The position numbers and the translations under genes were made by a program. A stretch of DNA of 64,000 nt from an uncultured Luteitalea sp. (GTDB taxonomy: Bacteria > Acidobacteriota > Vicinamibacteria > Vicinamibacterales > Vicinamibacteraceae), in NCBI GenBank assembly GCA_934541105.1, contig CAKTDA010000006.1, positions 62,001 through 126,000 of the forward strand. The letters are read 5' to 3'. Positions 1 to 7,981 of the stretch are shown piece after piece. The first letter of the stretch is position 1. Each line of letters opens with the position of its first letter. The notes beneath the pieces were generated by a model. That model was not told the origin of the DNA. It was given only the letters and a program-made list of their open reading frames with translations, and searched no databases.

Positions 1-425
1 AGGCCGATGCCGCCGGCCATTCCCGTCCGGAGGGCAGGCGGGATGGCCCCGGCCAGCCGCTCGCGCAGCGGCGTGACCGAGATGGCGAGAAACAGCACGC
101 CGGCCCAGAACACCATGCCGAGCGCCGTCGGCCACGGCACCTGCTGCCCGACGACGATCGTGTACGCGAAGAACGCGTTGAGGCCCATGCCCGGCGCGAC
201 GGCAAACGGCAGCCGGGCGTAGACGCCCATGAGGATCGTCATCACCGCGCACAGCAGGACGGTGGCCGTGAGCACGCCGTCGAACGGCATGCCGGTGCCA
301 TCACTGAGGATGGCGGGGTTGACGACGACGATGTAGGAGGTGGCGAGGAAGGTCGTGAGCCCGGCGACGACCTCGGTCCGGGGTGAGGGGCCCGGCGCGG
401 CCTGCGTCGGGCGTGCATCCGGCAT
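1..425 (-). CDS. NCS2-family purine permease (AzgA/PbuG type), 3' end outside window
   Basis: N-terminal 141 codons of a guanine/hypoxanthine proton symporter of the inner membrane; the rest runs off the left edge. The family signature FLATSYIVVVNPAI (residues 26-39) opens the first helix. It is followed by a second hydrophobic segment (51-70) and the APGMGLNAFFAY motif (77-88), the region that lines the substrate site in this family. The ATG at 425-423 shares bases with the stop of the upstream glycosyltransferase in a TGATG junction, so translation is probably coupled, although the two products have no obvious functional link. Family assignment is secure; substrate preference (purine bases) is inferred from the AzgA-like motifs. 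Confidence 0.88.
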   Translation of the reverse strand, partial: MPDARPTQAAPGPSPRTEVVAGLTTFLATSYIVVVNPAILSDGTGMPFDGVLTATVLLCAVMTILMGVYARLPFAVAPGMGLNAFFAYTIVVGQQVPWPTALGMVFWAGVLFLAISVTPLRERLAGAIPPALRTGMAGGIG

Positions 426-1603
426 CACGCGCCGGCCACCTCGCGGAGGAACGGCTCGAGGGTGGCCATCACCCGCGGCCACCGGTACCACGTCTCGACA
501 TGCGCGCGGCCCTGGGCGCCGAGCTGGACGGCGAGATCGTCGTCGGTCGCAAGGAGCGTCAGCGCCTCGATGAACTCGTTGGCGTGGTTGTAGTAGAGGC
601 CGCCGTTGGCGCGGAGCGTCTGGCCCTTGAGCACCTTGCAGCCGCCGTTCACGAGGGCCGGCACGCCGTGGTTCCAGGCCTCGAGCAGCACGAGGCTCAG
701 GCTCTCGTAGGGCGAGGGCATGATCAGCGTCCGGGCGCTGCCGAGCAGCGTCTCGCGCAGGTGCTCGGGCACGAAGCCGAGGGGCCGGATCTGCGGGTGG
801 CTCGGCACCTCCATGAACTCGGGCCCGGCGAGGACGAGCGGCAACGCCGGCCGGCCGGCTTCGACGTACTGCCGGTAGTGGCGGAACATCGTGTCGCAGC
901 CCTTGTTCCTGTCCACGCGCCCGAGGTACAGGGCGTAGGGAAAGCTCACGCCCATGTCCTCGAGCTCGCCGCGCAGCTCGGGGTGCGGCAGGTCGGCCGG
1001 GCCGAGGCCCGAGCCGATCACGCACGACGGCGGCAGCGGGCCGCGCGCGCGGCCCGCCACCAGGTCGCGCTCCTCCTCGGTGAGGAACACGTAACCGGCA
1101 GGCAACGTGAAGTAGTCGCCCAGCACGTCGAGCCACACGGTGGCGTCCTCCTCGGCGGTCGGCACGAGGATGGCGCGGTCGCGGACGAGCGGCAGGCCGA
1201 AGAAGCTCGGGTAGTAGCGGTAGGACCAGAAGAGGACGAGGTCGTAGGTCGTGCCTTCGTCGCGCAGGTGGTCGAGCAGCAGCGGCACCGTTGGGCCGTT
1301 CTCCTCGAACCAGGCCTGCTGGAGCTCGATGGAGGACCGGCGCCCGAACACCTCGTGGCTGATGTCGGCAAGCCGGTGCAGGTGGCGCGGTCGTGCCACC
1401 GGGAATCGCTTGATCGCCACCCGCCCCAGCCGGCTGTCGCCCGGCGGGTAGGCATTGCGCCAGGTGAGGTAGTCCTTCGCGCAGCTCGTGAGGACGGTGA
1501 CGTCGTGCGATTCGGCGAGGCGCTCAGCAATCGCGCGGCAGTGCGCCTCGGCGCCGCCCGTCACCTCGGCCCCATAGCGCTGGACGACGCAGGCGAGCTT
1601 CAC
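425..1603 (-). CDS. GT4-type glycosyltransferase
   Basis: A 392-residue retaining glycosyltransferase of the GT-B fold, family GT4 type, predicted to transfer a sugar from a nucleotide-sugar donor in cell-surface polysaccharide synthesis. The N-terminal acceptor domain begins with a beta strand and the GGAEAHC loop (residues 16-22). The donor domain carries YLGRVDRNKGCD (226-237) and the EX7E motif, E300 to E308, in PSPYESLSLVLLEAW. The GTG start at 1603 overlaps the TGA of the upstream gene (GTGA), which argues for this start; longer in-frame extensions run through that other gene and look non-coding. The neighbour at 1600-2097 and this gene probably form a polysaccharide unit. The acceptor cannot be told from the sequence. 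Confidence 0.9.
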   Translation of the reverse strand: MKLACVVQRYGAEVTGGAEAHCRAIAERLAESHDVTVLTSCAKDYLTWRNAYPPGDSRLGRVAIKRFPVARPRHLHRLADISHEVFGRRSSIELQQAWFEENGPTVPLLLDHLRDEGTTYDLVLFWSYRYYPSFFGLPLVRDRAILVPTAEEDATVWLDVLGDYFTLPAGYVFLTEEERDLVAGRARGPLPPSCVIGSGLGPADLPHPELRGELEDMGVSFPYALYLGRVDRNKGCDTMFRHYRQYVEAGRPALPLVLAGPEFMEVPSHPQIRPLGFVPEHLRETLLGSARTLIMPSPYESLSLVLLEAWNHGVPALVNGGCKVLKGQTLRANGGLYYNHANEFIEALTLLATDDDLAVQLGAQGRAHVETWYRWPRVMATLEPFLREVAGA

Positions 1604-2097
1604 GGGTGCTCCGTTCCCTGCGGGTCGCCCTGACGCGCGACGCGCCCCTCGAGCGCGTCCACGCGCTGCGCGAGCCGCGCGTTCTCCACCGCCAGTTGCT
1701 GGAGGCAGGCCATCAGCACGAAGTCGAGGCGCTCCTGCCGCGCGAAGTTCTCGCGGCTGTAGTCGTAGAGCCAGCGCGTGACGGGAAGGATCAGCCGCTG
1801 CTTCAACCAGACGATGAGCCCGCCCGCGATCGGGCGGTGGCTCGACAGGCGGAGGGACGGTGACAGGCGCCACTCGTCCTCGTCGTCGAGCAGTTCGGGC
1901 AGCAGCAGCCGCTGCCTGTCGCTCTGCTCGAGGGCGCGGACGAGCAACTGCTCGGCCCGGAGGAACGTGGCTTCGTCCTCGAACTCGCTGACGCCGCTGC
2001 GGACGAGGCGGGCGCGCAGGGCCGAGCGGACGCGGGCACGCACCTCGGCCATGACGTCCTCGGTGGCAACGGGCTGCAGCGGATCTCGCGTGGTCAC
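1600..2097 (-). CDS. Conserved hypothetical protein with C-terminal coiled coil
   Basis: A 165-residue protein I cannot place in a named family. It has a charged, helical N-terminal half, a short hydrophobic stretch (IAGGLIVWLKQRLILP, about residues 90-105) that could lie on or in the membrane, and a leucine-rich heptad region near the C-terminus (about 130-155) typical of a coiled coil. The GTG start at 2097 has a clear Shine-Dalgarno GGAAG five bases upstream. Its stop overlaps the GTG of the glycosyltransferase, so the two are translationally coupled. From this context a role as a membrane-associated partner of the glycosyltransferase is plausible, but that is inference only. Confidence 0.75.
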   Translation of the reverse strand: MTTRDPLQPVATEDVMAEVRARVRSALRARLVRSGVSEFEDEATFLRAEQLLVRALEQSDRQRLLLPELLDDEDEWRLSPSLRLSSHRPIAGGLIVWLKQRLILPVTRWLYDYSRENFARQERLDFVLMACLQQLAVENARLAQRVDALEGRVARQGDPQGTEHP

Positions 2098-2204
2098 GGC
2101 AACTTCCTGTCGGGCGACAGTTTACCGCTATGCTTGGAAGTCGCCACGCGGCTGGCGCGGGGCACAGGGCCGGTGCGACGGCCCCGCGGTTTCCCGGGAC
2201 ATGC
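2098..2204. promoter_or_regulatory. Divergent promoter region between the glycosyltransferase operon and the DedA gene
   Basis: Short divergent intergenic region. On the minus strand a -10-like TAAACT (2124-2119) lies upstream of the ribosome site and GTG at 2097. On the plus strand a TATGCT (2129-2134) could serve the DedA gene. No convincing -35 boxes are visible, so the assignment is tentative. Confidence 0.3.
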
Positions 2205-2864
2205 ATGGAATTCATCTCTGAGCTCTTCAACTGGTTGCGGACCCTGCACAGCGACGAAGGCGTGCGGGCGCTCATCGCCTGGGGCGGTTTGACCATCCTC
2301 GTCGCCATCGTCTTTGCCGAGACGGGGCTGCTGGCGGGATTCTTCCTTCCCGGGGATTCCCTGCTCGTGACGGCGGGGGTCGTCTGCGCAGGGGCGTTCC
2401 CGGGGCTGCCGCCCATCGACATCTGGGTGGCCAACGTGCTGCTCGTGATCGCGGCGGTCGTCGGCGACCAGGTCGGCTACGGGCTCGGCAAGAGCGCGGG
2501 ACGCGCCATCTACAACAGGCCGGACTCGCGCTTCTTCAAGAAGAAGTACCTGTACGAGGCGCAGGAGCTGTATGCGACAAAGGGCGGGAGTTCGCTCATC
2601 ATCGCGCGGTTCGTGCCCGTGATGCGCACGTTCGTGCCGTTCATCGCCGGCGTGGCGCAGATGCCATACCGGAGCTTCGTGGCCTACAACGTCATCGGCG
2701 GCGTCGTGTGGGTGACGAGCCTGCTGTGGATCGGGTACTTCCTCGGCCTCAGCCCGCTCGCCGACCAGATCCACCGCATCATCCTGCTGGTCATCTTCGT
2801 CTCCGTCCTGCCACTGCTGTGGGAGGTCTACAAGCGGTGGAAGCACTCGACCGGCCGCGCCTGA
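2205..2864 (+). CDS. DedA/VTT-domain integral membrane protein
   Basis: A 219-residue polytopic inner-membrane protein of the DedA (VTT/SNARE-associated) family. Family members act in envelope integrity, and several are lipid-carrier flippases or transporters. The signature FAETGLLAGFFLPGDSLL lies near residues 37-54, followed by the conserved second half with ARFVPVMRTFVPFIAG, containing the arginines typical of the family. The C-terminus has a last hydrophobic helix and a basic tail. I chose the ATG at 2205 because it gives the usual compact DedA N-terminus; 25 more upstream in-frame codons look unlike DedA. The next gene, 19 bases downstream, is another VTT-domain protein, so the two probably form an operon. 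Confidence 0.9.
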   Translation: MEFISELFNWLRTLHSDEGVRALIAWGGLTILVAIVFAETGLLAGFFLPGDSLLVTAGVVCAGAFPGLPPIDIWVANVLLVIAAVVGDQVGYGLGKSAGRAIYNRPDSRFFKKKYLYEAQELYATKGGSSLIIARFVPVMRTFVPFIAGVAQMPYRSFVAYNVIGGVVWVTSLLWIGYFLGLSPLADQIHRIILLVIFVSVLPLLWEVYKRWKHSTGRA

Positions 2865-2883
2865 CGGGCGCGCGGGGCGCCGC

Positions 2884-3621
2884 GTGACGACCGACGACGG
2901 CGCGCGCCCCGACGCGACGCGCACGGCCGCCCGGCGACTGGCGCCGCTGGCGGTGGTGTCGCTCGTCCTGCCGCCGCTCGGCGCGGTGCTGCTGCTCGGC
3001 TACCTCTCCACGCTCGGGCCGTGGCTCCAGTCGCATGGCAGTCGGGGCGTCGCGCTGTACGTCGGCGGCTTCACGCTGCTCGGGGGCCTGGCCCTGCTGC
3101 CCACCTACGCGCCCGCGATCCTCGGGGGCTGGGCGTTCGGCGACCTCGTGGGCCTGCCCGCGGCACTCGCGGGCTTCGTGCTCGCGTCAGCCGTCAATTA
3201 CGCATGGGCGCACCGCCTGTCGGCGGCCCACGCCCGGGAACTGCTGGCGCAGAAGCCGAAATGGCTGGCGATCCGCAATGCCCTCGTGGGCATGTCGGCG
3301 TGGCGGACGATGCTCGTCGTCGCGCTCGTGCGCGTGCCGCCCAATTCGCCGTTCGCGCTGAGCAACGCGGCCCTGGCAGCCGCCCATGTGCCCCTGACGC
3401 CGTACCTCGCGGGCACGCTCCTCGGCCTGGCGCCCCGCACGGCCGTCGCGGTCCGCGCGGGGTCCCACCTGTCGAGCCTCGACTTCCGGCAGGGCGACGC
3501 GCTCGGGTCCGCGGTCGTGACGGTCGTCCTCTCGATCCTGGTGCTCGGTGTGCTCGGGTGGCTCGGCCGCCGTGCCCTCGAATCGACGCTCGCCGAGGCA
3601 CCGCCCGACGGGGATCGATGA
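2884..3621 (+). CDS. TVP38/TMEM64-like VTT-domain membrane protein
   Basis: A 245-residue membrane protein with about six hydrophobic segments and the weak TVP38/TMEM64 pattern: LLPTYAPAILGGWAFG after the second helix and RVPPNSPFALSNAALAA in the middle. These correspond to the two re-entrant regions of VTT proteins. It starts at a GTG (2884) 19 bases after the DedA gene, with no clear Shine-Dalgarno. Two distinct VTT-family proteins in tandem suggest a joint role in lipid or undecaprenyl-phosphate handling, possibly related to the neighbouring glycosyltransferase operon; that link is inference. Family placement is by motif pattern only. Confidence 0.82.
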   Translation: MTTDDGARPDATRTAARRLAPLAVVSLVLPPLGAVLLLGYLSTLGPWLQSHGSRGVALYVGGFTLLGGLALLPTYAPAILGGWAFGDLVGLPAALAGFVLASAVNYAWAHRLSAAHARELLAQKPKWLAIRNALVGMSAWRTMLVVALVRVPPNSPFALSNAALAAAHVPLTPYLAGTLLGLAPRTAVAVRAGSHLSSLDFRQGDALGSAVVTVVLSILVLGVLGWLGRRALESTLAEAPPDGDR

Positions 3622-3650
3622 CGCGACGCCCCGGGACGCCGATCCGGTTG

Positions 3651-3656
3651 TAGGAT
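3651..3656 (+). promoter_or_regulatory. Possible -10 element of the amidotransferase/ATP-grasp unit
   Basis: TAGGAT 24 bases before the GTG at 3680, just after the preceding gene ends. It matches the TAnnnT core of a -10 box; no -35 is evident. Confidence 0.25.
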
Positions 3657-3679
3657 CGGCACCGAGCCTGCCCGATCCC

Positions 3680-4846
3680 GTGCCGTTCGATTGCCGCCAC
3701 CAGTACGTCCACGGCCACGACGCCTGCGCGTCCGCGTGCCCGACCCGCGAGACGGGGAGCGGCTTCGTGTACCAGCGCGCCACGTCGCACCAGCCTGCAC
3801 CCCCTGCCGACGCACACGTCGTGGACGTCGCGGTGCTCGACATGCACCACGGCTGGCCGAACCTGGGGCACGCGGCCGTGATCCGCTCGCTGCGGCAGGT
3901 CGTGTGCGACATGCGCGGCCCGCTCGAGGCCGCGGGCCTGCAGGTGCGCGTGACCTCCTACGACGTGCGCCGGACCGGGGGCACGCCCTGCGCAGGCGGC
4001 GAGGAGGGGCTCATCTGCATCGGCACCGGCGGGCCGGGCCACCTCGATCCGCGGCGCAACGACGGCGTGGACCCCGGCAGCCAGGGCATCGTCGAGGATG
4101 CGTCGTGGGAGCCGGGAGCCTTCCGGCTGTTCGACCAGTTGCGGGCGCATCCCGAAGGCGTGCTGCTCGGCATCTGCCACACGTTCGGCCTCATGTGCCG
4201 CTGGCTCGGCATCGCCGATGCCCACATCCGCGGCCCGGAGAAGGGCGGCAAGAGTGCCGGCATCATGGAGAACGCGCTCACGGCCGACGCGTGCACCCAC
4301 CCCTGGTTCCGGTACCTCGGCGGCCAGGCCGGGCCCTCGCAGCGCATTGCCGTGCTCGACAGCCGGCTCTACGACCTGCTGCCGACCGGGCCCATGCCCG
4401 CCGAGACGACGGCACTCGCGTACGAGACGCTCGGCGTCGGCGGCCCCGTCGGGCCCGCCCTGACGATGCTCGAGGTCGAGCGGGACGCGGCCGACGGCAT
4501 GCCGCGCGTGCTCGGCATCAACCACCACCCGGAGATCGTCAACCGCCCGCGCCAGTTGTCGCTGCTGCGGCGCAGGCACGCGCGGGGCACGATCGACGAC
4601 CGCTGGTACGAGGAACGACGTCGCACGCTCATGGAGACCCTCGACGACCGCGCCGGCGAACAGCAGCTCGCGCTCACGTCCAGCTTCACGCTGCACGGCC
4701 CCCTGCGCTACCACCTGCTGCGGAAGCTGCGGCGGCGTGCCGAAGCGCTCGGCCGCGCGTGGCCGCTGCACGAGCGTTCCACTCCCATCGCCATGCTCGC
4801 CAGCGGCGAGGTGCTCTCGCTCGACGAACTCGAGGCGGCGCTGTGA
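3680..4846 (+). CDS. Class-I glutamine amidotransferase-like protein, partner of ATP-grasp ligase
   Basis: About 388 residues. The centre of the protein resembles a class-I glutamine amidotransferase: a strand entering GICHTFG with the presumed nucleophile C166, and later NHHPE (281-285) supplying the His and Glu of a Cys-His-Glu triad. A glycine-rich ICIGTGGPGH (113-121) would shape the oxyanion side. The N-terminal DMHHGWPNLG and the C-terminal 100 residues are unlike GuaA, CarA or TrpG, so the glutamine substrate is not assured. The start is uncertain; the GTG at 3680 is favoured by a -10-like box, but a start some 40 codons later is possible. Its stop overlaps the GTG of the downstream PGM1-like ligase (GTGA), so the two act together, perhaps with ammonia or an amide channelled between them. 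Confidence 0.8.
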   Translation: MPFDCRHQYVHGHDACASACPTRETGSGFVYQRATSHQPAPPADAHVVDVAVLDMHHGWPNLGHAAVIRSLRQVVCDMRGPLEAAGLQVRVTSYDVRRTGGTPCAGGEEGLICIGTGGPGHLDPRRNDGVDPGSQGIVEDASWEPGAFRLFDQLRAHPEGVLLGICHTFGLMCRWLGIADAHIRGPEKGGKSAGIMENALTADACTHPWFRYLGGQAGPSQRIAVLDSRLYDLLPTGPMPAETTALAYETLGVGGPVGPALTMLEVERDAADGMPRVLGINHHPEIVNRPRQLSLLRRRHARGTIDDRWYEERRRTLMETLDDRAGEQQLALTSSFTLHGPLRYHLLRKLRRRAEALGRAWPLHERSTPIAMLASGEVLSLDELEAAL

Positions 4847-6381
4847 TTCCGCAGCCGCCATTTGCCGCGACGCTGACGCCCGAGGAGGAGCTGCGGCGCT
4901 TCGAGGAGCTGAAGCCGCGCCTCAACCAGGTCTGGGACGTGCTGATGCGGACGGCCGACCAGCCGGGCACGTCGGTGGTCGTACCCTCGCTCACGCTCGA
5001 TCAGGACGAGCTGCGCAAGCTCGATGGCGCGACGTTCTACGAGGAGCGGATGCTGTTCCTCCTCATCCGGCTGCGCAACCCCCGCGCGCACGTGGTGTAC
5101 GTCACCTCGCAGCCGGTCCACCCGCTGATCCTCGACTACTACCTGCACCTGCTCGCGGGCGTGCCGGCCAGCCACGCGCGCGCGCGGCTGACGATGCTGT
5201 GCGCGTACGACGCGTCGCCGCGGGCGCTGACGCAGAAGATCCTCGAGCGGCCGCGCCTCATCGAGCGGATCCGCGAGGCGATTCCCGACCCGTCGCGCTC
5301 GTACCTCACGGTGTTCAACTCGACGCCGCTCGAACGCCGGCTTGCGGTGCTGCTCGGCATCCCGCTCAACGGCCTCGATCCAGAGCTCAATCACCTCGGC
5401 ACCAAGTCGGGCAGCCGGCAGGTGTTCCGCGAGGCCGGCGTCGAACTGCCGGAGGGCTTCGAGGATCTCGCGGGCGAGTCCGACGTCGAGGACGCGCTCG
5501 TCGAACTCGCGGGGCGGCGGCCGGGCCTGCGGCGTGCGGTGGTCAAGTTGAACGAGAGCTTCTCGGGCGAGGGCAACGCGATCTTCCGGTACCCGGAGGA
5601 CGTGCACGACCGTCCCGCGGTCCGCAAGGCGCTTCGGGCGCTCGAGTTCGCCGTGCCCTGGGAGACGCACCAGAACTACTTCCAGAAGTTCGCGCGCATG
5701 GGCGGCATCGTCGAGGAGTTCATCGACGCCGCGATCAAGGTGTCGCCGTCCGCGCAGCTGCGCACGAGCCCGACTGGCGAGGTGCTGCCGACGTCCACGC
5801 ACGACCAGATCCTCGGCGGGCCGTCGGGGCAGATCTACCAGGGCTGCAGCTTCCCGGCGCGCGACGACTACCGCATGGCGATCCAGGAGCGCAGCGTGCG
5901 GGTGGGCCGCGTGCTGGCGAGCAAGGGTGTGGTCAGCCGGTTCGGCGTGGACTTCCTCGCGTATCGCGATCGCGCGGAGGATCCGTGGAAGGTCACGGCG
6001 CTCGAGATCAACCTGCGCGTGCTCGGCACGACGCACCCGTTCCTCGCGCTGCAGTTCCTGACCGGGGGTGCGCTCGACGCCGACACCGGCATGTTCGTCT
6101 CGCTGAGCGGGCGCCCGAAGTACTACATGGCGACCGACAACCTGCGCGCCGCCACGTATCGCGGCGTCCTCCCCGAGGACCTCATCGACATCGTCACCGA
6201 CAACGGGCTGCACTACAGCCACCGCACGGAGTCAGGCGTGCTCTTCCACCTGATCGGCGCGCTGTCGGAGTATGGAAAGCTGGGACTTACGGTCATCGCC
6301 AGCAGCCCCGAGGAGGTGCAGGACCTCTACGCGCGCACGCTCGACGTGCTTGCGAGGGAGACGGGGATTGGGCATGGATAG
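4843..6381 (+). CDS. PGM1-type ATP-grasp carboxylate-amine ligase
   Basis: A 512-residue ATP-grasp enzyme of the type named after PGM1, the peptide ligase of pheganomycin biosynthesis. It is predicted to activate a carboxylate as acyl phosphate and join it to an amine. The ATP-binding part has K235 in VVKLNESFSGEGNA (glycine-rich loop 241-245), the hinge IVEEFI (289-294) and the metal site E388-x-N390 in ALEINLR. The C-terminal 85 residues (TYRGVLPEDLIDIV onward) match the PGM1 C-terminal domain. The GTG start overlaps the amidotransferase-like stop. No peptide precursor or biosynthetic cluster is visible nearby, so the substrate is unknown. The gene ends directly against a repeat array beginning one base after the stop. 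Confidence 0.88.
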   Translation: MIPQPPFAATLTPEEELRRFEELKPRLNQVWDVLMRTADQPGTSVVVPSLTLDQDELRKLDGATFYEERMLFLLIRLRNPRAHVVYVTSQPVHPLILDYYLHLLAGVPASHARARLTMLCAYDASPRALTQKILERPRLIERIREAIPDPSRSYLTVFNSTPLERRLAVLLGIPLNGLDPELNHLGTKSGSRQVFREAGVELPEGFEDLAGESDVEDALVELAGRRPGLRRAVVKLNESFSGEGNAIFRYPEDVHDRPAVRKALRALEFAVPWETHQNYFQKFARMGGIVEEFIDAAIKVSPSAQLRTSPTGEVLPTSTHDQILGGPSGQIYQGCSFPARDDYRMAIQERSVRVGRVLASKGVVSRFGVDFLAYRDRAEDPWKVTALEINLRVLGTTHPFLALQFLTGGALDADTGMFVSLSGRPKYYMATDNLRAATYRGVLPEDLIDIVTDNGLHYSHRTESGVLFHLIGALSEYGKLGLTVIASSPEEVQDLYARTLDVLARETGIGHG

Positions 6382-6473
6382 GAAGGAAAGTCGGAAGTCG
6401 GAAGTTTGAAGTCTGAAGGAAAGTCTGAAGGGCGAAGGAAAAGTCCGAAGGGTGAAGGGAAAGTCCGAAGGGT
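6382..6473 (+). repeat. GAAGTC/GAAGG degenerate repeat array (plus orientation)
   Basis: About 92 bases built from imperfect 10-14 base units such as GGAAGTCGGAAGTC, GAAGTCTGAAGG and AAGTCCGAAGGGTG. It begins immediately after the stop of the ATP-grasp gene and ends at the truncated end of a transposase remnant. Related arrays occur at 7847 (opposite orientation), 18948 and 57652. Confidence 0.85.
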
Positions 6474-7230
6474 GCCCCTTGGCGTGCCTGCGCAGGTGCG
6501 TCCGTCGCATCGCGCCGGTCTCGTAAAGATGCGCAAACGAGCGCTCGACGCGTTCGGCGCGGCAGGCACCCGGTCCCACTGACGACAGCCTCGGTCCGGC
6601 TCCGACACGCAGGCGCGGATGCCGGGGCGTGCAGATCGATCAGCGTCTGGTTGGCGTGGTAGCCCTTGTCCGCGATCCGTTCGTCGGGCTGTTCAGGGCG
6701 CCGGCACGCTCCAATTGCTCGGCCGCTTCGACGACCGTTTCGATCACGCTGCTCGTGTCACCGACATCGGCGCCCTGCACCGTCACCGCGACGATTGCGC
6801 CGCTGTCGGGATCGTCGGGATGCGTCCAGTCGTCGTTGGATCCCTTCTTCTTGCGGCGTCGATCGAAGCGCGCCAGCGCTTCGCGGGCGGGCGTCTCAAT
6901 CCCTGAGGCCGCGGCCAACTGCGTGAGGTACGCCTGGTACGTCTCGCCGGTCTCGCGCCGCACGATGCTGCGCTTGGCGGCAGTGGCTTCCAGCGTCGTC
7001 GGGTCCACCGCGAGCGTCTTGCCGGTGAGCAGGCCATGCGTCACCAACTGGTCTGCACCCACGTGAAGATGCCGCGCTCCGAGTCCAGGCCTTCGAAGTA
7101 GCCGACCAGCAGCAGGCGGAAGAGAGGCCGGCGCCCAGTCTGTCGGGCGCGATCGATCGTGTCGATCCCAGCGCGCGGCTCGGGCAGCACTTTCACCACG
7201 GCTGGTAGGCGATCGTCGGTGCATGCCAGC
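6474..7230 (-). pseudogene. Decayed IS1182-like transposase
   Basis: Remnant of a DDE transposase resembling the IS1182 group, read on the minus strand in at least three frames. Recognisable pieces in order are: an N-terminal FRLLLVGYFEGLDSERGI (around 7110-7060); then, after an internal deletion and frameshift, HGLLTGKTLAVDPTTLEA, SIVRRETGETYQAYLTQL and KKKGSNDDWTHPDDP (about 7030-6815); then ADKGYHANQTLIDLHAP (about 6670-6620); and finally VERSFAHLYETGAMRRTHLR (about 6550-6500). The C-terminal end is cut by the repeat array at 6473. Terminal inverted repeats were not found. Parts of 7230-7440 may be more of the same element, but I cannot support it. Confidence 0.72.
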
Positions 7231-7440
7231 GCATGCGGACGGTCGCCATGCGAAAGATGCCGGCGTTTGCCTGCCAGGCGCGTGATGGTCTCCAGGGCTT
7301 GTGGCCGGCGATCGCGGAGGGGAGCGCCAGCCAACGCGTGGCGCTGCTCGCCTGGCCGACAGATCAACGCAAAGAGACGGGGTCGTTCGTCTACGTGGCC
7401 CGACGGCCGAAGTCTGTGGGGACCGTGGGAACGGCAGCGT

Positions 7441-7803
7441 TCAGTTGTCATCGAGACGACGGACACAGGCCGTGAGAATCGCAACCAGCTCGGAGGCTTC
7501 GGTGAGGAGGGCGTCGACGACGGCCGGCGACTGCGGCCTGCACGCCAGCTTGATGACAGTCAGCCAGTGCTGCGACTCCTTGGCTTCCCGCAGCGCACCG
7601 CGCCGGAGCACGAGGAGGTGCCGACGACTGTTGGCAGAATCTGCTTCGGCACAATGTGCCCCGATTGAAGTTCCTGCCGCGAGCACTTGCTCCAGAATCC
7701 TCAACGGGATCACCCGTCGTTCGAGCTCGACCTCGACGAACGCAGTCACATCCGCACCAAACTGCGTCGAACGGGTGCGCAAGTCACGTGGTGAATGGGC
7801 CAT
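7441..7803 (-). CDS. Four-helix-bundle protein (S23/avd-like family)
   Basis: A 120-residue all-helical protein with the family pattern of S23/four-helix-bundle proteins, first known from intervening sequences in 23S rRNA genes: a basic N-terminus, then LAAGTSIGAHCAEAD where the loop and second helix meet, then REAKESQHWLTVI and a final helix TEASELVAILTACV. The ATG at 7803 gives the usual length; an upstream ATG at 7836 would extend into the repeat. These proteins are basic and thought to bind nucleic acid; the homologue in diversity-generating retroelements (Avd) binds the reverse transcriptase. No reverse transcriptase or rRNA is nearby. The gene is intact although it sits in mobile debris between two repeat arrays. 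Confidence 0.75.
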   Translation of the reverse strand: MAHSPRDLRTRSTQFGADVTAFVEVELERRVIPLRILEQVLAAGTSIGAHCAEADSANSRRHLLVLRRGALREAKESQHWLTVIKLACRPQSPAVVDALLTEASELVAILTACVRRLDDN

Positions 7804-7846
7804 GGTGCCAGAAGTCCCAAGCACCGGGCGTGCCATGTCCTCCCGC

Positions 7847-7953
7847 TCTTCTGACTTCCCTTCTGCCTTCCCTTCTGCCTTCCCTTCTGCCTTCCCTTCT
7901 GACTTCCCCCTTCGGACTTCCCTTCTGACTTCATACTTCCGACTTCTGACTTT
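7847..7953 (-). repeat. GAAGTC/GAAGG degenerate repeat array (minus orientation)
   Basis: About 107 bases of tandem imperfect units, plus-strand consensus CTTCCCTTCTG with variants CTTCTGACTTC and CTTCCGACTTC. Read on the minus strand it is the same GAAGTCAGAAGG material as the array at 6382, so the two face each other and bracket the transposase remnant and the four-helix-bundle gene. The central part holds four near-identical 11-base units. Confidence 0.85.
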
Positions 7954-7969
7954 TCATCCACACACCCCC

Positions 7970-7975
7970 TAAAAT
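7970..7975 (+). promoter_or_regulatory. -10 element of a leaderless promoter for the SDR gene
   Basis: TAAAAT, five of six bases of the -10 consensus, ending six bases before the ATG at 7982. Transcription would start at or next to the A of the start codon, and there is no Shine-Dalgarno. No clear -35 box. Confidence 0.5.
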
Positions 7976-7981
7976 GCCCCC

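Noticed and set aside
425..2434. A 669-residue glycosyltransferase starting at 2434
   Set aside because: The first 277 codons are a shadow of the coiled-coil gene and the DedA gene; the GT-B fold begins at the GTG at 1603.
7041..7484. A separate gene on the minus strand of 147 codons
   Set aside because: It joins a transposase N-terminal fragment (FRLLLVGYFEGLDSERGI) to unrelated codons upstream; part of the decayed element.
6382..7953. CRISPR array
   Set aside because: The repeated units are 10-14 bases, contiguous and degenerate, with no unique spacers of constant length and no cas genes nearby.
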